From: Bacillus sp. RO2
GTDB taxonomy: Bacteria > Bacillota > Bacilli > Bacillales > Bacillaceae_I
Assembly: GCF_012911845.1 (NCBI RefSeq)
Contig: NZ_JAAXCU010000023.1
Coordinates: 1-38,293, forward strand
Reading direction: 5' to 3'
Length of the DNA stretch: 38,293 nt
The translations under genes were made by a program, and so were the position numbers. Shown piece after piece: positions 25,441 to 34,911 of the stretch. How positions within the stretch are numbered: the stretch's first letter is position 1; each line of letters begins with the position of its first letter. The notes under the pieces were generated by a model. The model was not told where the DNA came from. It searched no databases and saw only the letters and a list, made by a program, of their open reading frames with translations.

Positions 25441-27669
25441 TTAACTATCCTCGGAATCTTCTTCAGATTCTGATTCGTCCGTTTCTTCCTCCTGCTCCTG
25501 CGTTTGCGGTAAAGGTCTATTTGAACCCAATTCCACAACAAGGCTGTTTCCTTCTTCAACTGGAGTTCCTGGAATAATATTTTGCTTTTGCACATACCCA
25601 TTGCCAACAATCTCGGTTTCAAGCTTGAGTAAATTGGATATTTTACGAACATCACGCAAACTCCAACCTGTCATATCTGGAAGTGAAGGGGATTTTTCTG
25701 TTAATAGAATAACCCTTTCGCCTTCAATGACTTCACGGCCTGGTTGAGGGGTTTGTTTTAATACCTTTGCCCCCTCACCTACTATCACATATTCAGGACC
25801 ATTAGAGCCAGCAGATACATCCTGAATATTTTCACCGACAAGATTTGGCACTTTCATCCCAACACTCTTCTTCTTTGGAGTGTTTTGTTGATTCTCATCA
25901 GGTTGGATGCTTAAGTATTGTAAACTGCGACGCATCACGGAATTAAATACTCCCGACACAGGACCTGCTCCGTTTTCATGCTGGGCAATCTTTGGCTTTT
26001 CTACTGCAACATACATTAATAACTCGGGATCATCGGCAGGAGCCATCCCTGTAATAGAATAGATGTATTCCCCATGACCAGATAAATAACCTCCTGGTCC
26101 AGGAATTTGTGCAGTTCCTGTTTTCGCTGCCACTTTATACCCTTCAATACTGTAAGGACGACCTGTCCCGTTTTCAGAACTTACCACTGATTCTAATACT
26201 TCTAGTACTTTGTTAGCTGTTTTTTCTGAAATTGGATTTCCTTTTTGTTTTGGCTTATTTTCTAGTACGACTTCATTTGTGTTGGGATCGACAATCTTAT
26301 CAATCACGTAGGGCTGCATCATTTTTCCATTATTTGCAATCGCAGTTGCAGCCTGGATTTGCTGAATTGGAGTGAATGCAGATCCTTGACCAAAAGCTGT
26401 TGAAATTCGGTCCCTATAATAATTGTAATTGATGTTACTTGTCGTTTCATCCGGAAGGTCAATACCTGTAGGCTCATTCATGCCAAATGCATGAATATAT
26501 TTTAAAAGAGTATCTGTCCCCATCTTATCCGCAAGCAAAGCAAATGCTACGTTGGATGAACGCTGGACCCCTTCATCAAAAGATATTGTTCCCCATCCTG
26601 ACCTATTATGGTCGTAAACAGGAACAGGATCTTTTGGTAGACTATATGAACCGGACTGATAGAGTTCAGATCCATTGTAAACCCCTTCTTCAATGGCTGC
26701 GGCCAATGAAAAGATTTTCATAGTCGAACCTGGCTCATACCGATAGGAAATGGCATCATTGTTCCAATTGTCCGTCAATCCCTCTCTTGTGTTTAAATCG
26801 AAGGTTGGCCGAGATCCCATTGCAAGTATTTGCCCGGTTTTTGGGTCTGCCACGATGGCTATGATCCGTTCAGGTTCATATTCATCCACTACATTGTTCA
26901 TCGCTTCTTCTAAAAATGTCTGAATGGTCTTATCTAATGTCAGATGCACATTTTTCCCGTTGATTGCAGGAACATAGGATACATCTGATTCCATAGAAAG
27001 TTTAACACCTTTATTGTCAGTTTTGACGGAATATGAACCATTCTGTTCTTTTAGTTCTTCTTCTAGCATCTTTTCTAGACCTGTTACACCAGTAACTACA
27101 CCATCATCATTTGCTCTTGCAAATCCGACCACGTGACTGGAGAATTTACCGTTAAAATAATAGCGTTTAGACCCTTCCACAAACCCGATTCCCGGTAATT
27201 TCATGTCTTCAATTTCTTTTTTTACAGACAATGGAAGATCTCTGCCCAAAGCTCCAAATTCAACTTGTTTGCGATCCAGCTGTAATTTTTCTAAAATTTC
27301 ATTTTGATCCACTTCCAAGACAGATGCCAATTTTGCAGCCGTCTCGTTTGGATCGACTACATGACGAGGTTTCTTTTCATCTGTCGTCAAGGACTCGTCC
27401 AACACCGCCACTAAGTTGAAGGAAGGGGTGTCTTCTGCAATCGGATCTCCACTTCTATCAAATATGGATCCCCTTGTTGCATCAATTGTCTTGTTTACAT
27501 TATATCTTTCACTAGCTTCTGCAGATAAATTATGTCCATGTGCTTCTCCGGTTGCTTGAAGGTAAAAAAATCGCCCAATCAATAGAAAAAAGAGCAACGC
27601 AAAAAATCCGAGTAGAATTGCTGCTCCTAAGTGAATTCTTTTTTTATGAACGATGTTATGGGTACTCAT
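25441..27669 (-). CDS. pbpB: Penicillin-binding protein 2B, septal transpeptidase
   Basis: Essential class B PBP that cross-links peptidoglycan at the division septum with FtsW, FtsL and DivIB. The 742 residues have a membrane anchor (about 14-32), a dimerisation domain (ATRGSIFDRSGDPIAEDTPS), and transpeptidase motifs STMK at 315-318, SSN at 371-373 and KTG at 516-518. Two C-terminal PASTA domains follow (VPNLVGENIQD and LPDMTGWSLRDVRKI segments), then a very acidic Glu/Asp/Ser tail. The ATG follows the ftsL stop directly (TAAATG); the ribosome site AGGGAA is modest, so coupling to ftsL is likely. Confidence 0.97.
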   Translation of the reverse strand: MSTHNIVHKKRIHLGAAILLGFFALLFFLLIGRFFYLQATGEAHGHNLSAEASERYNVNKTIDATRGSIFDRSGDPIAEDTPSFNLVAVLDESLTTDEKKPRHVVDPNETAAKLASVLEVDQNEILEKLQLDRKQVEFGALGRDLPLSVKKEIEDMKLPGIGFVEGSKRYYFNGKFSSHVVGFARANDDGVVTGVTGLEKMLEEELKEQNGSYSVKTDNKGVKLSMESDVSYVPAINGKNVHLTLDKTIQTFLEEAMNNVVDEYEPERIIAIVADPKTGQILAMGSRPTFDLNTREGLTDNWNNDAISYRYEPGSTMKIFSLAAAIEEGVYNGSELYQSGSYSLPKDPVPVYDHNRSGWGTISFDEGVQRSSNVAFALLADKMGTDTLLKYIHAFGMNEPTGIDLPDETTSNINYNYYRDRISTAFGQGSAFTPIQQIQAATAIANNGKMMQPYVIDKIVDPNTNEVVLENKPKQKGNPISEKTANKVLEVLESVVSSENGTGRPYSIEGYKVAAKTGTAQIPGPGGYLSGHGEYIYSITGMAPADDPELLMYVAVEKPKIAQHENGAGPVSGVFNSVMRRSLQYLSIQPDENQQNTPKKKSVGMKVPNLVGENIQDVSAGSNGPEYVIVGEGAKVLKQTPQPGREVIEGERVILLTEKSPSLPDMTGWSLRDVRKISNLLKLETEIVGNGYVQKQNIIPGTPVEEGNSLVVELGSNRPLPQTQEQEEETDESESEEDSEDS

Positions 27670-28029
27670 TTAGTTCCCTACGTTCTTCACATTGTTCTCG
27701 TTTAATGTCAGACCAAGGTTTTTGGCTTTTTCAAGAATGACTTCATAGCTGCTCTCTTCCGCTACACGAAGTTCAAGTTCACGATTTTCCTTTAATTGCG
27801 ATTCAACGGACCCTTCAAGCGATTGAATTTCGCTATTTACATGATAAATATTCACATGGTTGGTAACAACATGGACTGCACCGAATGCAAGCATACCAAT
27901 GAACATATAGCCAAGTATCTTTTCCCCAAGCGTAATTTTTGAGCGTTTCTTTACGACCAATTGTCTTTTTGGCGACTGCTGTATGCGTTCTTCATGCTGC
28001 CTTTGGATTTTGTGAGCTAAGTTACTCAT
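27670..28029 (-). CDS. ftsL: Cell division protein FtsL
   Basis: Bitopic division protein that forms a coiled-coil complex with DivIC and DivIB and activates septal synthesis; in B. subtilis it is unstable and rate-limiting. The 119 residues have a basic cytoplasmic N terminus (KRQLVVKKRSKITLGEK), one membrane helix (about 37-54), and an extracytoplasmic leucine-zipper-like coiled coil (about 60-100). The C-terminal NLGLTLNENNVKNVGN is typical of Bacillus FtsL. The start is ATG behind AGGGGGA. It lies between rsmH and pbpB. Confidence 0.93.
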   Translation of the reverse strand: MSNLAHKIQRQHEERIQQSPKRQLVVKKRSKITLGEKILGYMFIGMLAFGAVHVVTNHVNIYHVNSEIQSLEGSVESQLKENRELELRVAEESSYEVILEKAKNLGLTLNENNVKNVGN

Positions 28030-28062
28030 TCTCTTTCCCCCTAGTCTATTTTTATTTTATTT

Positions 28063-29001
28063 TTAGTCTTTCGCTTTTTCTGCAATTCTTAGTTTTGCCG
28101 ACCTTGCGCGATTATTAGCTTCTAGTTCTTCTTCACTAGGTAGTATCGGCTTTCTTGTAATAAGTTTAAGTGTCGGCTGATATTCTTCTGGAATTATCGG
28201 TAGTCCAGGCGGCAGTTGTGGCAGCTGGCTTTTTTCTTTAAACGCTACTTTACACATTCTGTCTTCTAGTGAATGGAAGGTGATAACAGATACTCTTCCC
28301 CCGACTTTTAGAACATCAATTGCTTGATGGATAGCATCTTCAAAAACACCCAACTCGTCATTTACTGCAATTCTTATTGCTTGGAAAACCCTTTTAGCAG
28401 GATGGCCACCCGTTCTTCTAGCTGGAGCCGGTATTCCATCTTTAATGATTTCCACCAATTCAAGTGTCGTTTCAATTGGCTTCGACTTCCGGTATTCCTC
28501 AATTTTTCTGGCTATTTGTTTTGAAAACTTCTCTTCTCCGTATTGAAAGAAAATCCTTACAAGTTTCTCATACGGCCATTCGTTAACAACATCATAGGCA
28601 CTGAGGGGACTGTCTTTGTCCATTCTCATATCTAAAGGAGCTTCATGATGGTAACTAAATCCTCTTTCAGGTGTGTCCAATTGAGGAGAAGAAACCCCAA
28701 GGTCGAATAACACGCCATCCACTTTGGTAATTCCTTGATCATACAATTTCTCTTTCAGGTGCTTAAAATTGCTTTTAATGAAAATGACCCGATCTAGATA
28801 GTTATGTAGCACGCTTTTTGCATGTTCTAGCGCATGGTCATCCTGATCAAATGCAATCAATTTTCCTTTGTCTGATAACTGTTTTACAATTTCGGAGCTA
28901 TGCCCTGCACCTCCTAATGTGCAATCAACATACGTCCCATCTTCTTTAATGTTAAGACCTTCTACTGCTTCATTGAGTAGTACTGTTACGTGGTGAAACA
29001 T
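28063..29001 (-). CDS. rsmH: 16S rRNA (cytosine-1402-N4) methyltransferase
   Basis: SAM-dependent methyltransferase (MraW) that modifies C1402 in the decoding centre of 16S rRNA. The 312-residue product (B. subtilis 311) starts [16 protein letters not shown]. It contains the SAM-binding motif [14 protein letters not shown], the [16 protein letters not shown] motif and the C-terminal [13 protein letters not shown] and [12 protein letters not shown] segments. The ATG is behind GGCGGTGGAGA. It is the second gene of the dcw cluster, after mraZ, from which it is separated by about 130 bp without a recognisable terminator. Confidence 0.97.
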   Translation of the reverse strand: MFHHVTVLLNEAVEGLNIKEDGTYVDCTLGGAGHSSEIVKQLSDKGKLIAFDQDDHALEHAKSVLHNYLDRVIFIKSNFKHLKEKLYDQGITKVDGVLFDLGVSSPQLDTPERGFSYHHEAPLDMRMDKDSPLSAYDVVNEWPYEKLVRIFFQYGEEKFSKQIARKIEEYRKSKPIETTLELVEIIKDGIPAPARRTGGHPAKRVFQAIRIAVNDELGVFEDAIHQAIDVLKVGGRVSVITFHSLEDRMCKVAFKEKSQLPQLPPGLPIIPEEYQPTLKLITRKPILPSEEELEANNRARSAKLRIAEKAKD

Positions 29002-29131
29002 TCTCCACCGCCTTTCTAGCTCTAAGCTGTTTTCTTCTTAGCTGCTGCAAATTCTTTTCTCTCGGTATTTTCTCACCGACCATCTTGTTTTATCCAGGCT
29101 GTTCTTTGTATTCGTTGTAATGAAGTCCCTT

Positions 29132-29563
29132 TTATAAGTCAAAATCCACGAGGTTCTCTGCAATCTCTGCGAAGGAGTCTTCCGAGTCTTCCACAAAAGT
29201 ATTCCAGTTGTCCTTGCTCCAGATTTCTATTCGATTAGATACTCCGATTACGACACATTCTTTTTCTAGTTGTGCATATTGAACAAGTGGGGTGGCAATG
29301 TTCACTCGACCTTGCTTGTCCAATTCACACTCAGAAGCACCAGAAAAGAAGAAACGTGTAAATGCACGGGCATCCTTTTTAGTAAGTGGCAATTGTTTCA
29401 ATTTGTCTTCAACAGTTTTCCATTCAGAGAGAGGATAGCCAAATAGGCATTTATCGAGGCCTCTGGTAAGAACAAAGGTTTCACCTAAATGATCACGGAA
29501 TTTCGCAGGCACAATCATACGCCCTTTTGCATCAATTGTATGATTATATTCGCCCATGAACAT
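29132..29563 (-). CDS. mraZ: Transcriptional regulator MraZ
   Basis: AbrB-fold (SpoVT/MraZ) DNA-binding protein that caps the dcw cluster and in characterised species binds repeats in its own promoter. The 143 residues equal the B. subtilis length and contain two swapped-hairpin AbrB-like units: [20 protein letters not shown] near the N terminus and [20 protein letters not shown] in the second half. The start is the ATG giving MFMGEYNH, set by length and the GGTGGGAG ribosome site. The 18-codon in-frame extension would run through the MraZ-box-like repeats and is rejected. Confidence 0.96.
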   Translation of the reverse strand: MFMGEYNHTIDAKGRMIVPAKFRDHLGETFVLTRGLDKCLFGYPLSEWKTVEDKLKQLPLTKKDARAFTRFFFSGASECELDKQGRVNIATPLVQYAQLEKECVVIGVSNRIEIWSKDNWNTFVEDSEDSFAEIAENLVDFDL

Positions 29564-29570
29564 TTGGCTC

Positions 29571-29618
29571 TCCCACCTTTCTTCTACTTTCCCCCACAAT
29601 CCCCCACTTCTCTCCACT
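29571..29618 (-). promoter_or_regulatory. Putative MraZ boxes (10-bp direct repeats) before mraZ
   Basis: On the minus strand a 10-bp direct repeat of the form GTGGrGrrww occurs about five times immediately upstream of mraZ: GTGGAGAGAA, GTGGGGGATT, GTGGGGGAAA, GTAGAAGAAA, then GGTGGGAG at the ribosome site. MraZ in E. coli and mycoplasmas binds TGGGn or AAAGTGK-type repeats at 10-bp spacing, so autoregulation is likely. The sites lie downstream of the promoter, and the last overlaps the Shine-Dalgarno sequence. Confidence 0.75.
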
Positions 29619-29624
29619 TACTTT

Positions 29625-29630
29625 ATTGTA
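29625..29630 (-). promoter_or_regulatory. Putative -10 of the mraZ/dcw promoter
   Basis: TACAAT on the minus strand (5/6 match to TATAAT) lies just upstream of the MraZ boxes. The -35 (TTTTCT at 17 bp) is poor. The remaining 29631-29832 is AT-rich, with TTGACC and TTGTCA hexamers further upstream that lack good -10 partners. Confidence 0.4.
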
Positions 29631-29832
29631 CTATTCTCTTCCCCAAAAGAAAATCCTTTAAGCCCACTTTTTTTTCGTTTTTCATCTTTTTACAACATTT
29701 TTTGACAAAAGGACGAATTAAGGTCAAACTTGGCTTTTTTTGACTCCGTAGAAACACAATAAACGATCATTCTTCAGTAAATGCTCGTTTACGACTCTCT
29801 TTTTTACTTGTAAATGTCAGAAAAAGAATATA

Positions 29833-29862
29833 AAAAAAACAGCAGGATTTTCCCCGCTGTTT
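29833..29862 (-). terminator. bshC terminator
   Basis: AAACAGCGGGG pairs with CCTGCTGTTT (one G-T pair) around an AAAAT-type loop, followed on the minus strand by a T-run, immediately after the bshC stop codon. It insulates the dcw cluster from bshC. Confidence 0.88.
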
Positions 29863-29863
29863 C

Positions 29864-31492
29864 TTAGAGTTTAATTATTTTATGTTTTCCGTTATGCTCC
29901 AGTGGCAATTCACATAGTCTTTCGACGAAATCCAGACCATACTTATTAACAAAATAATAAATATTCCATACTCTCTCTTGCGGCATACCTTTAGGCAAGA
30001 CAGCAAGTTCCACACGTTCATATTTGTTCATCATGTTTTCATGTTTCTCATATGCTGAACGTTCAATCAGTCGATGAATATAGGTGAATTGTTTATCAAT
30101 TAAATTCCAATTCTTTTCAAAAGTTTTCTGATGATGAGGTAAAGTATGATTGCCTAAATCCCGGAATTTATCATGGACTTTGGCATATTGTTCATGATAC
30201 GACGTCAATGTCGCTTTTATTGATTCAAGTTCTTCTTTATACAACCAAGCCTTACGCTTTTCTTCAAGCCCGTGTTCCAACGCATCTGAAATATCTTCAC
30301 CCAATTCAAGTAACGTTCGATCGATATGCCGTTCCACTAAAGTCAAAGATATTCTCGGTACAACTGGTGGCATTTCTAGGTCCACTGAACGGAAACATCG
30401 ACCGAGTTCAGCCCAATAACTGATTTCTCCGGGCCCTCCGATAAAGGCAAGAGTAGGAAATAGAAACTCCTGCATAAGAGGTCTCGTTACAACATTATTG
30501 GAGAAATTTTCAGGCTGCTCCTCCATCAACTTAGTCAAGTGTTCAACCGTATACCGACGGTTAGTATCCTTTATATAAGCAATCTGTTTCGTTTCATCCC
30601 AACATAGGAGCTCCCGCTCACCGTCTTGGTGAAAGAATATATTCATCGATTCTGAGTCAATTTCTAACATCGGTGTATATCCTTGCTCCTCCAGTTCCTT
30701 TTGAGCCTGCTGCATACCTCCACGAATTTGACTTTGCTTCATTAAAAGTTGTTGCAAATAAGGAGTTTCAAGCTTCCGCAAAGCTCGGTCGGAGGCATTT
30801 ACTAAAACCAGCCCCGTACCCTTAAAGAGTTTTGCAATCAAGCGAGCAAATATATCCACAAAGGTTGAAGAATCTTCAATTGCTTGGGATAACTCTTGTT
30901 TTAACTCCTTTGTAAAAGGGCTTTCCCCATAGGAGTTAACAATTTCAAGAAACCAAGCGTGTAACTTTTCTTTATCATATTGAAGCTCCGATACCATTTT
31001 TTTGCCTGCTTCTTTCATTTGAAACACATGTTTTTCTATTTCATTATTTTTCGGAAGGTTCACATGATTTATTTCCTGAAAATCATGATCTTCACCAGCT
31101 ATCCAAAAAATAGGAACAACCGGGATACCAAGCTTTAGCTCCTGTTCTTGGGCAAGTTTGATCGTACTGATTATTTTTGAAATAGTGTAGATTGGGCCAG
31201 TTAATAACCCTGCTTGTTGCCCACTGATAACAACAACAGACTGGCTGTCAGATAATTTTTCAATGCTATGTATGGTTTGTGCATCCGCATCGTATCTTTG
31301 ATTAAATTCAAGAAGATGGTCAACAAGCTCTCTTCTCCTGAAACTTCTATTTTTCAATTGATCGTTTCTCTTTGTGTAGGTATCTACAGAAAAAGGATTA
31401 TATGTAAAAAAGGGAAGGATGCTCTCCTTTTGAGCTAAATAAGCAGAGGAAAACTTATTAATAGTAGGGAGCGTTAATTCTACTACATTCAT
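29864..31492 (-). CDS. bshC: Bacillithiol biosynthesis cysteine ligase BshC
   Basis: Adds cysteine to glucosaminyl-malate, the last step in synthesis of bacillithiol, the main low-molecular-weight thiol of Bacillaceae. The 542 residues match the family length. They include the Rossmann-like segment VVVISGQQAGLLTGPIYTI, the WIAGEDHDFQEINHVNLP motif, the EFLFPTLAFIGGPGEISYWA segment and a long C-terminal coiled coil (about 410-500). The start is ATG in AGAAAGGACGTACTTTATG; 22 further in-frame codons upstream lack support. It lies upstream of mraZ as in B. subtilis (yllA). Confidence 0.96.
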   Translation of the reverse strand: MNVVELTLPTINKFSSAYLAQKESILPFFTYNPFSVDTYTKRNDQLKNRSFRRRELVDHLLEFNQRYDADAQTIHSIEKLSDSQSVVVISGQQAGLLTGPIYTISKIISTIKLAQEQELKLGIPVVPIFWIAGEDHDFQEINHVNLPKNNEIEKHVFQMKEAGKKMVSELQYDKEKLHAWFLEIVNSYGESPFTKELKQELSQAIEDSSTFVDIFARLIAKLFKGTGLVLVNASDRALRKLETPYLQQLLMKQSQIRGGMQQAQKELEEQGYTPMLEIDSESMNIFFHQDGERELLCWDETKQIAYIKDTNRRYTVEHLTKLMEEQPENFSNNVVTRPLMQEFLFPTLAFIGGPGEISYWAELGRCFRSVDLEMPPVVPRISLTLVERHIDRTLLELGEDISDALEHGLEEKRKAWLYKEELESIKATLTSYHEQYAKVHDKFRDLGNHTLPHHQKTFEKNWNLIDKQFTYIHRLIERSAYEKHENMMNKYERVELAVLPKGMPQERVWNIYYFVNKYGLDFVERLCELPLEHNGKHKIIKL

Positions 31493-31576
31493 AAAGTACG
31501 TCCTTTCTGAATCGTTCATATGTGTTAATGTCTCCATGAGTATAGCATTGATTTCCAATCTTTCAAAAAATATTGC

Positions 31577-31966
31577 TTAAGCAAATGTTTCAAAAACCCG
31601 TTTAATTATTCCAAATGTCAAAAGACAAAAATACGCAAGAAAAAACAAAAGAAAATTCACCCTCCAGAACCCTTTAAACACTCTTTTAAAATCGATTTCC
31701 TCTTTAATCTTATAATGTGTCAAAACCATCACGGTTGCAATCAACAATAACACAGTTAATATGACCGAAAGAAACGAAGTATCCCAGATGATGATCATGA
31801 TAAAGTGCACGGCTAAGATAAAAAATAGTGTCGAAGCATCAATCGCCAAATGAAAGGACTTTTTATTGTTTCTTGTTACCAATTTAGCTATATAAAAAAA
31901 AGCAATCATCGCAAAGATAGGAAGCGTAACGATTGTAGCGAAAGTTCCTGCTAGAATTCCGGACAT
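31577..31966 (-). CDS. DUF3397 membrane protein
   Basis: Integral membrane protein of 129 residues with four predicted membrane helices (about 8-28, 40-60, 64-82 and 105-122) and short charged loops (KLVTRNNKKSF, THYKIKEEIDFKRVFKGF). Length, topology and position next to bshC match the DUF3397 family of Bacillaceae, whose function is unknown. The start is ATG behind GAGGTAT. It lies between the panE-like gene and bshC with gaps of about 70-85 bp and no clear terminators, so one transcript is plausible. A short TTGCTTAAGCAA palindrome with a T-run follows its stop. Confidence 0.82.
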   Translation of the reverse strand: MSGILAGTFATIVTLPIFAMIAFFYIAKLVTRNNKKSFHLAIDASTLFFILAVHFIMIIIWDTSFLSVILTVLLLIATVMVLTHYKIKEEIDFKRVFKGFWRVNFLLFFLAYFCLLTFGIIKRVFETFA

Positions 31967-32038
31967 ATTAATATACCTCTTTTCACTTACTTGATTATTT
32001 TTGTAATTTACAAGCAGGATGAACTAGCATAAGAGGTA

Positions 32039-32956
32039 TTAACAGCTTGCATCGTTTTGAAGCCCTTTAACAGCTTCATAAATAAATTCTGTTAGCGGAA
32101 CTGATTTTCCTTGTTTTTGTGCCAAGTTTATCATATATCCCAAAATTGCATCGACTTCGGTTTCTCTCCCTGCATTTATATCCCGCTTCATAGAAGAGCT
32201 GTTTTCCGCTGTTTTCTCGCAAATGGAGCAGATATGATTCCACATGTGCTCCCTTTTATCTGTTTGAACCAAAAAATTCATCTCATTATATAAACGCTTC
32301 ATGCAGTTTTGATAATATTGGTTTGATAACAGCTCCCCATTACGGACATCAAATATAGCCGTCAACGGGTTTATGATAGCATTAACAAGCAATTTTTCAA
32401 TCATCATTCCGTAATAATCCATGGACACTTCAAGCGGAAAATTCACACTGATTGAATCCAACCAACTATTCAATAAGAAAGCTGCTTGTCGGTCTTTCTT
32501 TGTCATAGGATAACCTGCTATTTTCGTACGTCCTTTACCTGTCCACATTACGGTGCAATCGTTGATTTTCTTTACCCCATGCTCTACTACCCCTAATAAA
32601 ATTTGAGGTTTCGAGAACTGTTCGAGCAAATCAATATGTGACATTCCGTTTTGGAGAAAAAGGATCGATTGGTCTCTTGAGCACATTTTTAGAACAGGGA
32701 GGATGGCTGTTAGACCATATTGCTTTGTTGCAACAATGATTAAGTCGTCCTTTAAAGGAACATTGTTCTCCCATTTCTGGACTCCAACTTTTCTTGTTTC
32801 TTTCCCATTTTCACTTTGCTGCACGGTTATCCCTTGTTCTTTTAGTAGTTGTAGTTGTTCTTGCCGCTTAACATAAAGAGTGACAGTAAATTGTTTTGAT
32901 AACTGGGAGGCATATAGAAGGCCGACAGCACCTCCGCCAATGATTCCAATATTCAT
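32039..32956 (-). CDS. panE: 2-dehydropantoate 2-reductase (PanE/ApbA family)
   Basis: NADPH-dependent reductase of ketopantoate to pantoate in coenzyme A synthesis, or a paralogue acting on a related keto acid. The 305 residues start with the nucleotide-binding motif MNIGIIGGGAVGLLYASQLS. They contain IIVATKQYG, LFLQNGMSHIDLL, and the C-terminal catalytic domain with KLLVNAIINPLTAIFDVRNG and SSMKRDINAGRETEVDAILG. The position corresponds to ylbQ in B. subtilis. The start is ATG behind AGAAGGGGAT; the 39-codon upstream extension is rejected. If panE2 paralogues exist elsewhere, the pathway assignment could change. Confidence 0.9.
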   Translation of the reverse strand: MNIGIIGGGAVGLLYASQLSKQFTVTLYVKRQEQLQLLKEQGITVQQSENGKETRKVGVQKWENNVPLKDDLIIVATKQYGLTAILPVLKMCSRDQSILFLQNGMSHIDLLEQFSKPQILLGVVEHGVKKINDCTVMWTGKGRTKIAGYPMTKKDRQAAFLLNSWLDSISVNFPLEVSMDYYGMMIEKLLVNAIINPLTAIFDVRNGELLSNQYYQNCMKRLYNEMNFLVQTDKREHMWNHICSICEKTAENSSSMKRDINAGRETEVDAILGYMINLAQKQGKSVPLTEFIYEAVKGLQNDASC

Positions 32957-32986
32957 CGTATCCCCTTCTTTAGTCCTATTTCTCTT

Positions 32987-32992
32987 ATTGTA
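32987..32992 (-). promoter_or_regulatory. Putative extended -10 promoter of panE
   Basis: TGGTACAAT (TGnTAnAAT type) on the minus strand, about 31 bp before the panE start and after the carboxylase terminator. There is no good -35. Placement between a terminator and a start codon supports it. Confidence 0.5.
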
Positions 32993-33044
32993 CCAATTTA
33001 TCGTTATTGGTTGTACTGTTCTTTTCCCTGTGGGTATTGCACAT

Positions 33045-33083
33045 AAAAAATATCCAGTGCCACAAATGGGCACTGGACATTTT
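33045..33083 (-). terminator. Terminator of the acyl-CoA carboxylase operon
   Basis: TGTCCAGTGCC pairs with GGCACTGGATA around a short loop, with a T-run on the minus-strand downstream side. It begins right at the stop codon of the carboxyltransferase gene. The opposite strand also carries a T-run. Confidence 0.92.
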
Positions 33084-34628
33084 TTACACCGGATAAACCG
33101 GGTGTTTACGATGACTAAATGTCATTTGCTTGCTTGAGTAATAATGGAAGCGGCTAATCAATACACTTCGCAAATCTTTTGCAGGTACAATATCATCTAC
33201 AATCATTTCCGAAGCTAATTTATAGATATCAATATGCTCCTTATATTCCTGGTGTTTTTCTTGTACAAAAGCAATTCTTTCTTTTGGATCTTCAATTTCA
33301 TTAATTTTGTTGGAATATACCGCATTTACCGCTGCTTCAGGTCCCATTACTGCTATTTGTGCAGTTGGAAGTGCAATGCAGCAATCTGGTTCAAATGCTG
33401 GGCCCGCCATTGCATAAAGTCCAGCCCCATAAGCTTTTCTTACCACAACAGAAATTTTCGGAACCGTTGCGGAACTCATTGCTGCAATGAGTTTAGCTCC
33501 GTGGCGGATAATACCTGCGCGTTCCACTGTTGTGCCAATCATGAAACCTGGAACATCTGCAAGGAACAGTAAAGGAATGTGGTATGCATCACAAAGCTGA
33601 ATAAATTTCGCACCTTTGTCTGCAGAATCTACAAAAAGTACTCCACCCTTCACTTTTGGCTGGTTCGCGATGATCCCGACAACCTTTCCATCCATCCGAG
33701 CAAAACCGGTAATTAATTCAGGCGCGAATAACTTCTTTATTTCAAAGAAACTGTTTGCATCAATCAACTGATCTATCGCTTCATACATATCAAATGGCGC
33801 GTTTTGATTTACAGGGATGATATCTGTCAGTGCTCTTCCTTCTTTTGGACTGACAGGATCTACTTCTTTTGTCTTCTCTTGGTAACTGCCAGGAAAATAT
33901 TCAAGGTACTTTCGAGCCTGCTGAATAGCTTCTTCTTCAGTAGCAGCGAGGACATCTCCACAACCACTGACAGAGCAATGCATTCTTGCTCCACCCATTT
34001 CCTCCAGTGTTACCTTCTCCCCGATTACCTTTTCCGCCATACGAGGTGATCCTAAATACATGGATGCATTTCCGTCTACCATCACAACAATGTCACAGAA
34101 AGCCGGGATATATGCGCCTCCAGCAGCAGATGGACCGAATAACAGACAAATTTGAGGTACCATACCAGAAAGCTTCACTTGGTTATAAAAGATTTTCCCT
34201 GCTCCACGTCTATTTGGGAACATATCTAATTGATCTGTAATTCTCGCTCCGGCAGAGTCAACTAGATAAAGAATCGGAACCATTAATTTTTCGGCAGTTT
34301 CTTGAATTCTAATAATTTTCTCTACCGTTCTTGCTCCCCATGAACCTGCTTTTACTGTAGAGTCATTGGCCATGACACACACTGTTTGACCATTTATTTT
34401 CCCTATTGCCGTTACAACGCCATCAGCAGGAAGACCTTTTGCTTTATTATTGGCAAAAAGTCCATCTTCATCGTATTGTCCGTTGTCAAATAGTAAAGCA
34501 AGGCGGTCACGAACAAATAACTTGTTTTGATCTTTTAATTTCTCGTGATATTTCTCACTTCCGCCGCTCTTGATCGTTTCTACTGTTTCTTGAAACTCTT
34601 GTTCTAAATCAGTGGTGGTTTTTATCAT
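33084..34628 (-). CDS. Acyl-CoA carboxylase, carboxyltransferase subunit
   Basis: Carboxyltransferase subunit (crotonase-like fold, PccB/MccB/YngE family) that moves the carboxyl group from biotin to an acyl-CoA. The 514 residues form two carboxyltransferase halves. The N half carries the oxyanion-hole segment LLFGPSAAGGAYIPAFCD; the C half carries FLADVPGFMIGTTVERAGI and VVRKAYGAGLYAMAGPAF. It is closest by eye to propionyl- or methylcrotonyl-CoA carboxylase beta subunits rather than to the split AccA/AccD of fatty acid synthesis. The acyl substrate is not decided by sequence. The start is ATG behind GCGGGGGAT. Last gene of a three-gene operon. Confidence 0.92.
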   Translation of the reverse strand: MIKTTTDLEQEFQETVETIKSGGSEKYHEKLKDQNKLFVRDRLALLFDNGQYDEDGLFANNKAKGLPADGVVTAIGKINGQTVCVMANDSTVKAGSWGARTVEKIIRIQETAEKLMVPILYLVDSAGARITDQLDMFPNRRGAGKIFYNQVKLSGMVPQICLLFGPSAAGGAYIPAFCDIVVMVDGNASMYLGSPRMAEKVIGEKVTLEEMGGARMHCSVSGCGDVLAATEEEAIQQARKYLEYFPGSYQEKTKEVDPVSPKEGRALTDIIPVNQNAPFDMYEAIDQLIDANSFFEIKKLFAPELITGFARMDGKVVGIIANQPKVKGGVLFVDSADKGAKFIQLCDAYHIPLLFLADVPGFMIGTTVERAGIIRHGAKLIAAMSSATVPKISVVVRKAYGAGLYAMAGPAFEPDCCIALPTAQIAVMGPEAAVNAVYSNKINEIEDPKERIAFVQEKHQEYKEHIDIYKLASEMIVDDIVPAKDLRSVLISRFHYYSSKQMTFSHRKHPVYPV

Positions 34629-34664
34629 CTTAATCCCCCGCTTTCTTCTCAACGTTGTAAAATA

Positions 34665-34877
34665 CTATTCCAATTCCAGCAGCACATCTCCATCATTTAC
34701 GAATTCGCCTTCTGCAGTAGAAATGCTCGCTACTTTCCCGTTCATCATTACTTCTACTGGAATCTCCATTTTCATGGACTCTAAAATAATCACAGTTTGA
34801 CCAGCTGTTACTTCATCGCCAACTTCCACTAACACTTTCCAAACTGTACCTGCCATTGCTGCTTCCACTTTTTTCAT
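34665..34877 (-). CDS. Biotin carboxyl carrier protein (free-standing biotinyl domain)
   Basis: A 70-residue single biotinyl/lipoyl domain that carries biotin between the biotin carboxylase and carboxyltransferase next to it. The biotin attachment motif is ESMKMEIPV with Lys36, bracketed by the symmetrical hammerhead strands AGTVWKVLVEVGDEV and NGKVASISTAEGEFV. It lacks the Pro/Ala-rich linker and N-terminal extension of AccB and resembles B. subtilis YngHB in size. ESMKM rather than EAMKM is a common variant. It lies between the two enzyme genes with gaps of about 36 bp. Confidence 0.94.
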   Translation of the reverse strand: MKKVEAAMAGTVWKVLVEVGDEVTAGQTVIILESMKMEIPVEVMMNGKVASISTAEGEFVNDGDVLLELE

Positions 34878-34911
34878 TATTATTTCCTCCTGATCTCATG
34901 TTGTAATAGAT

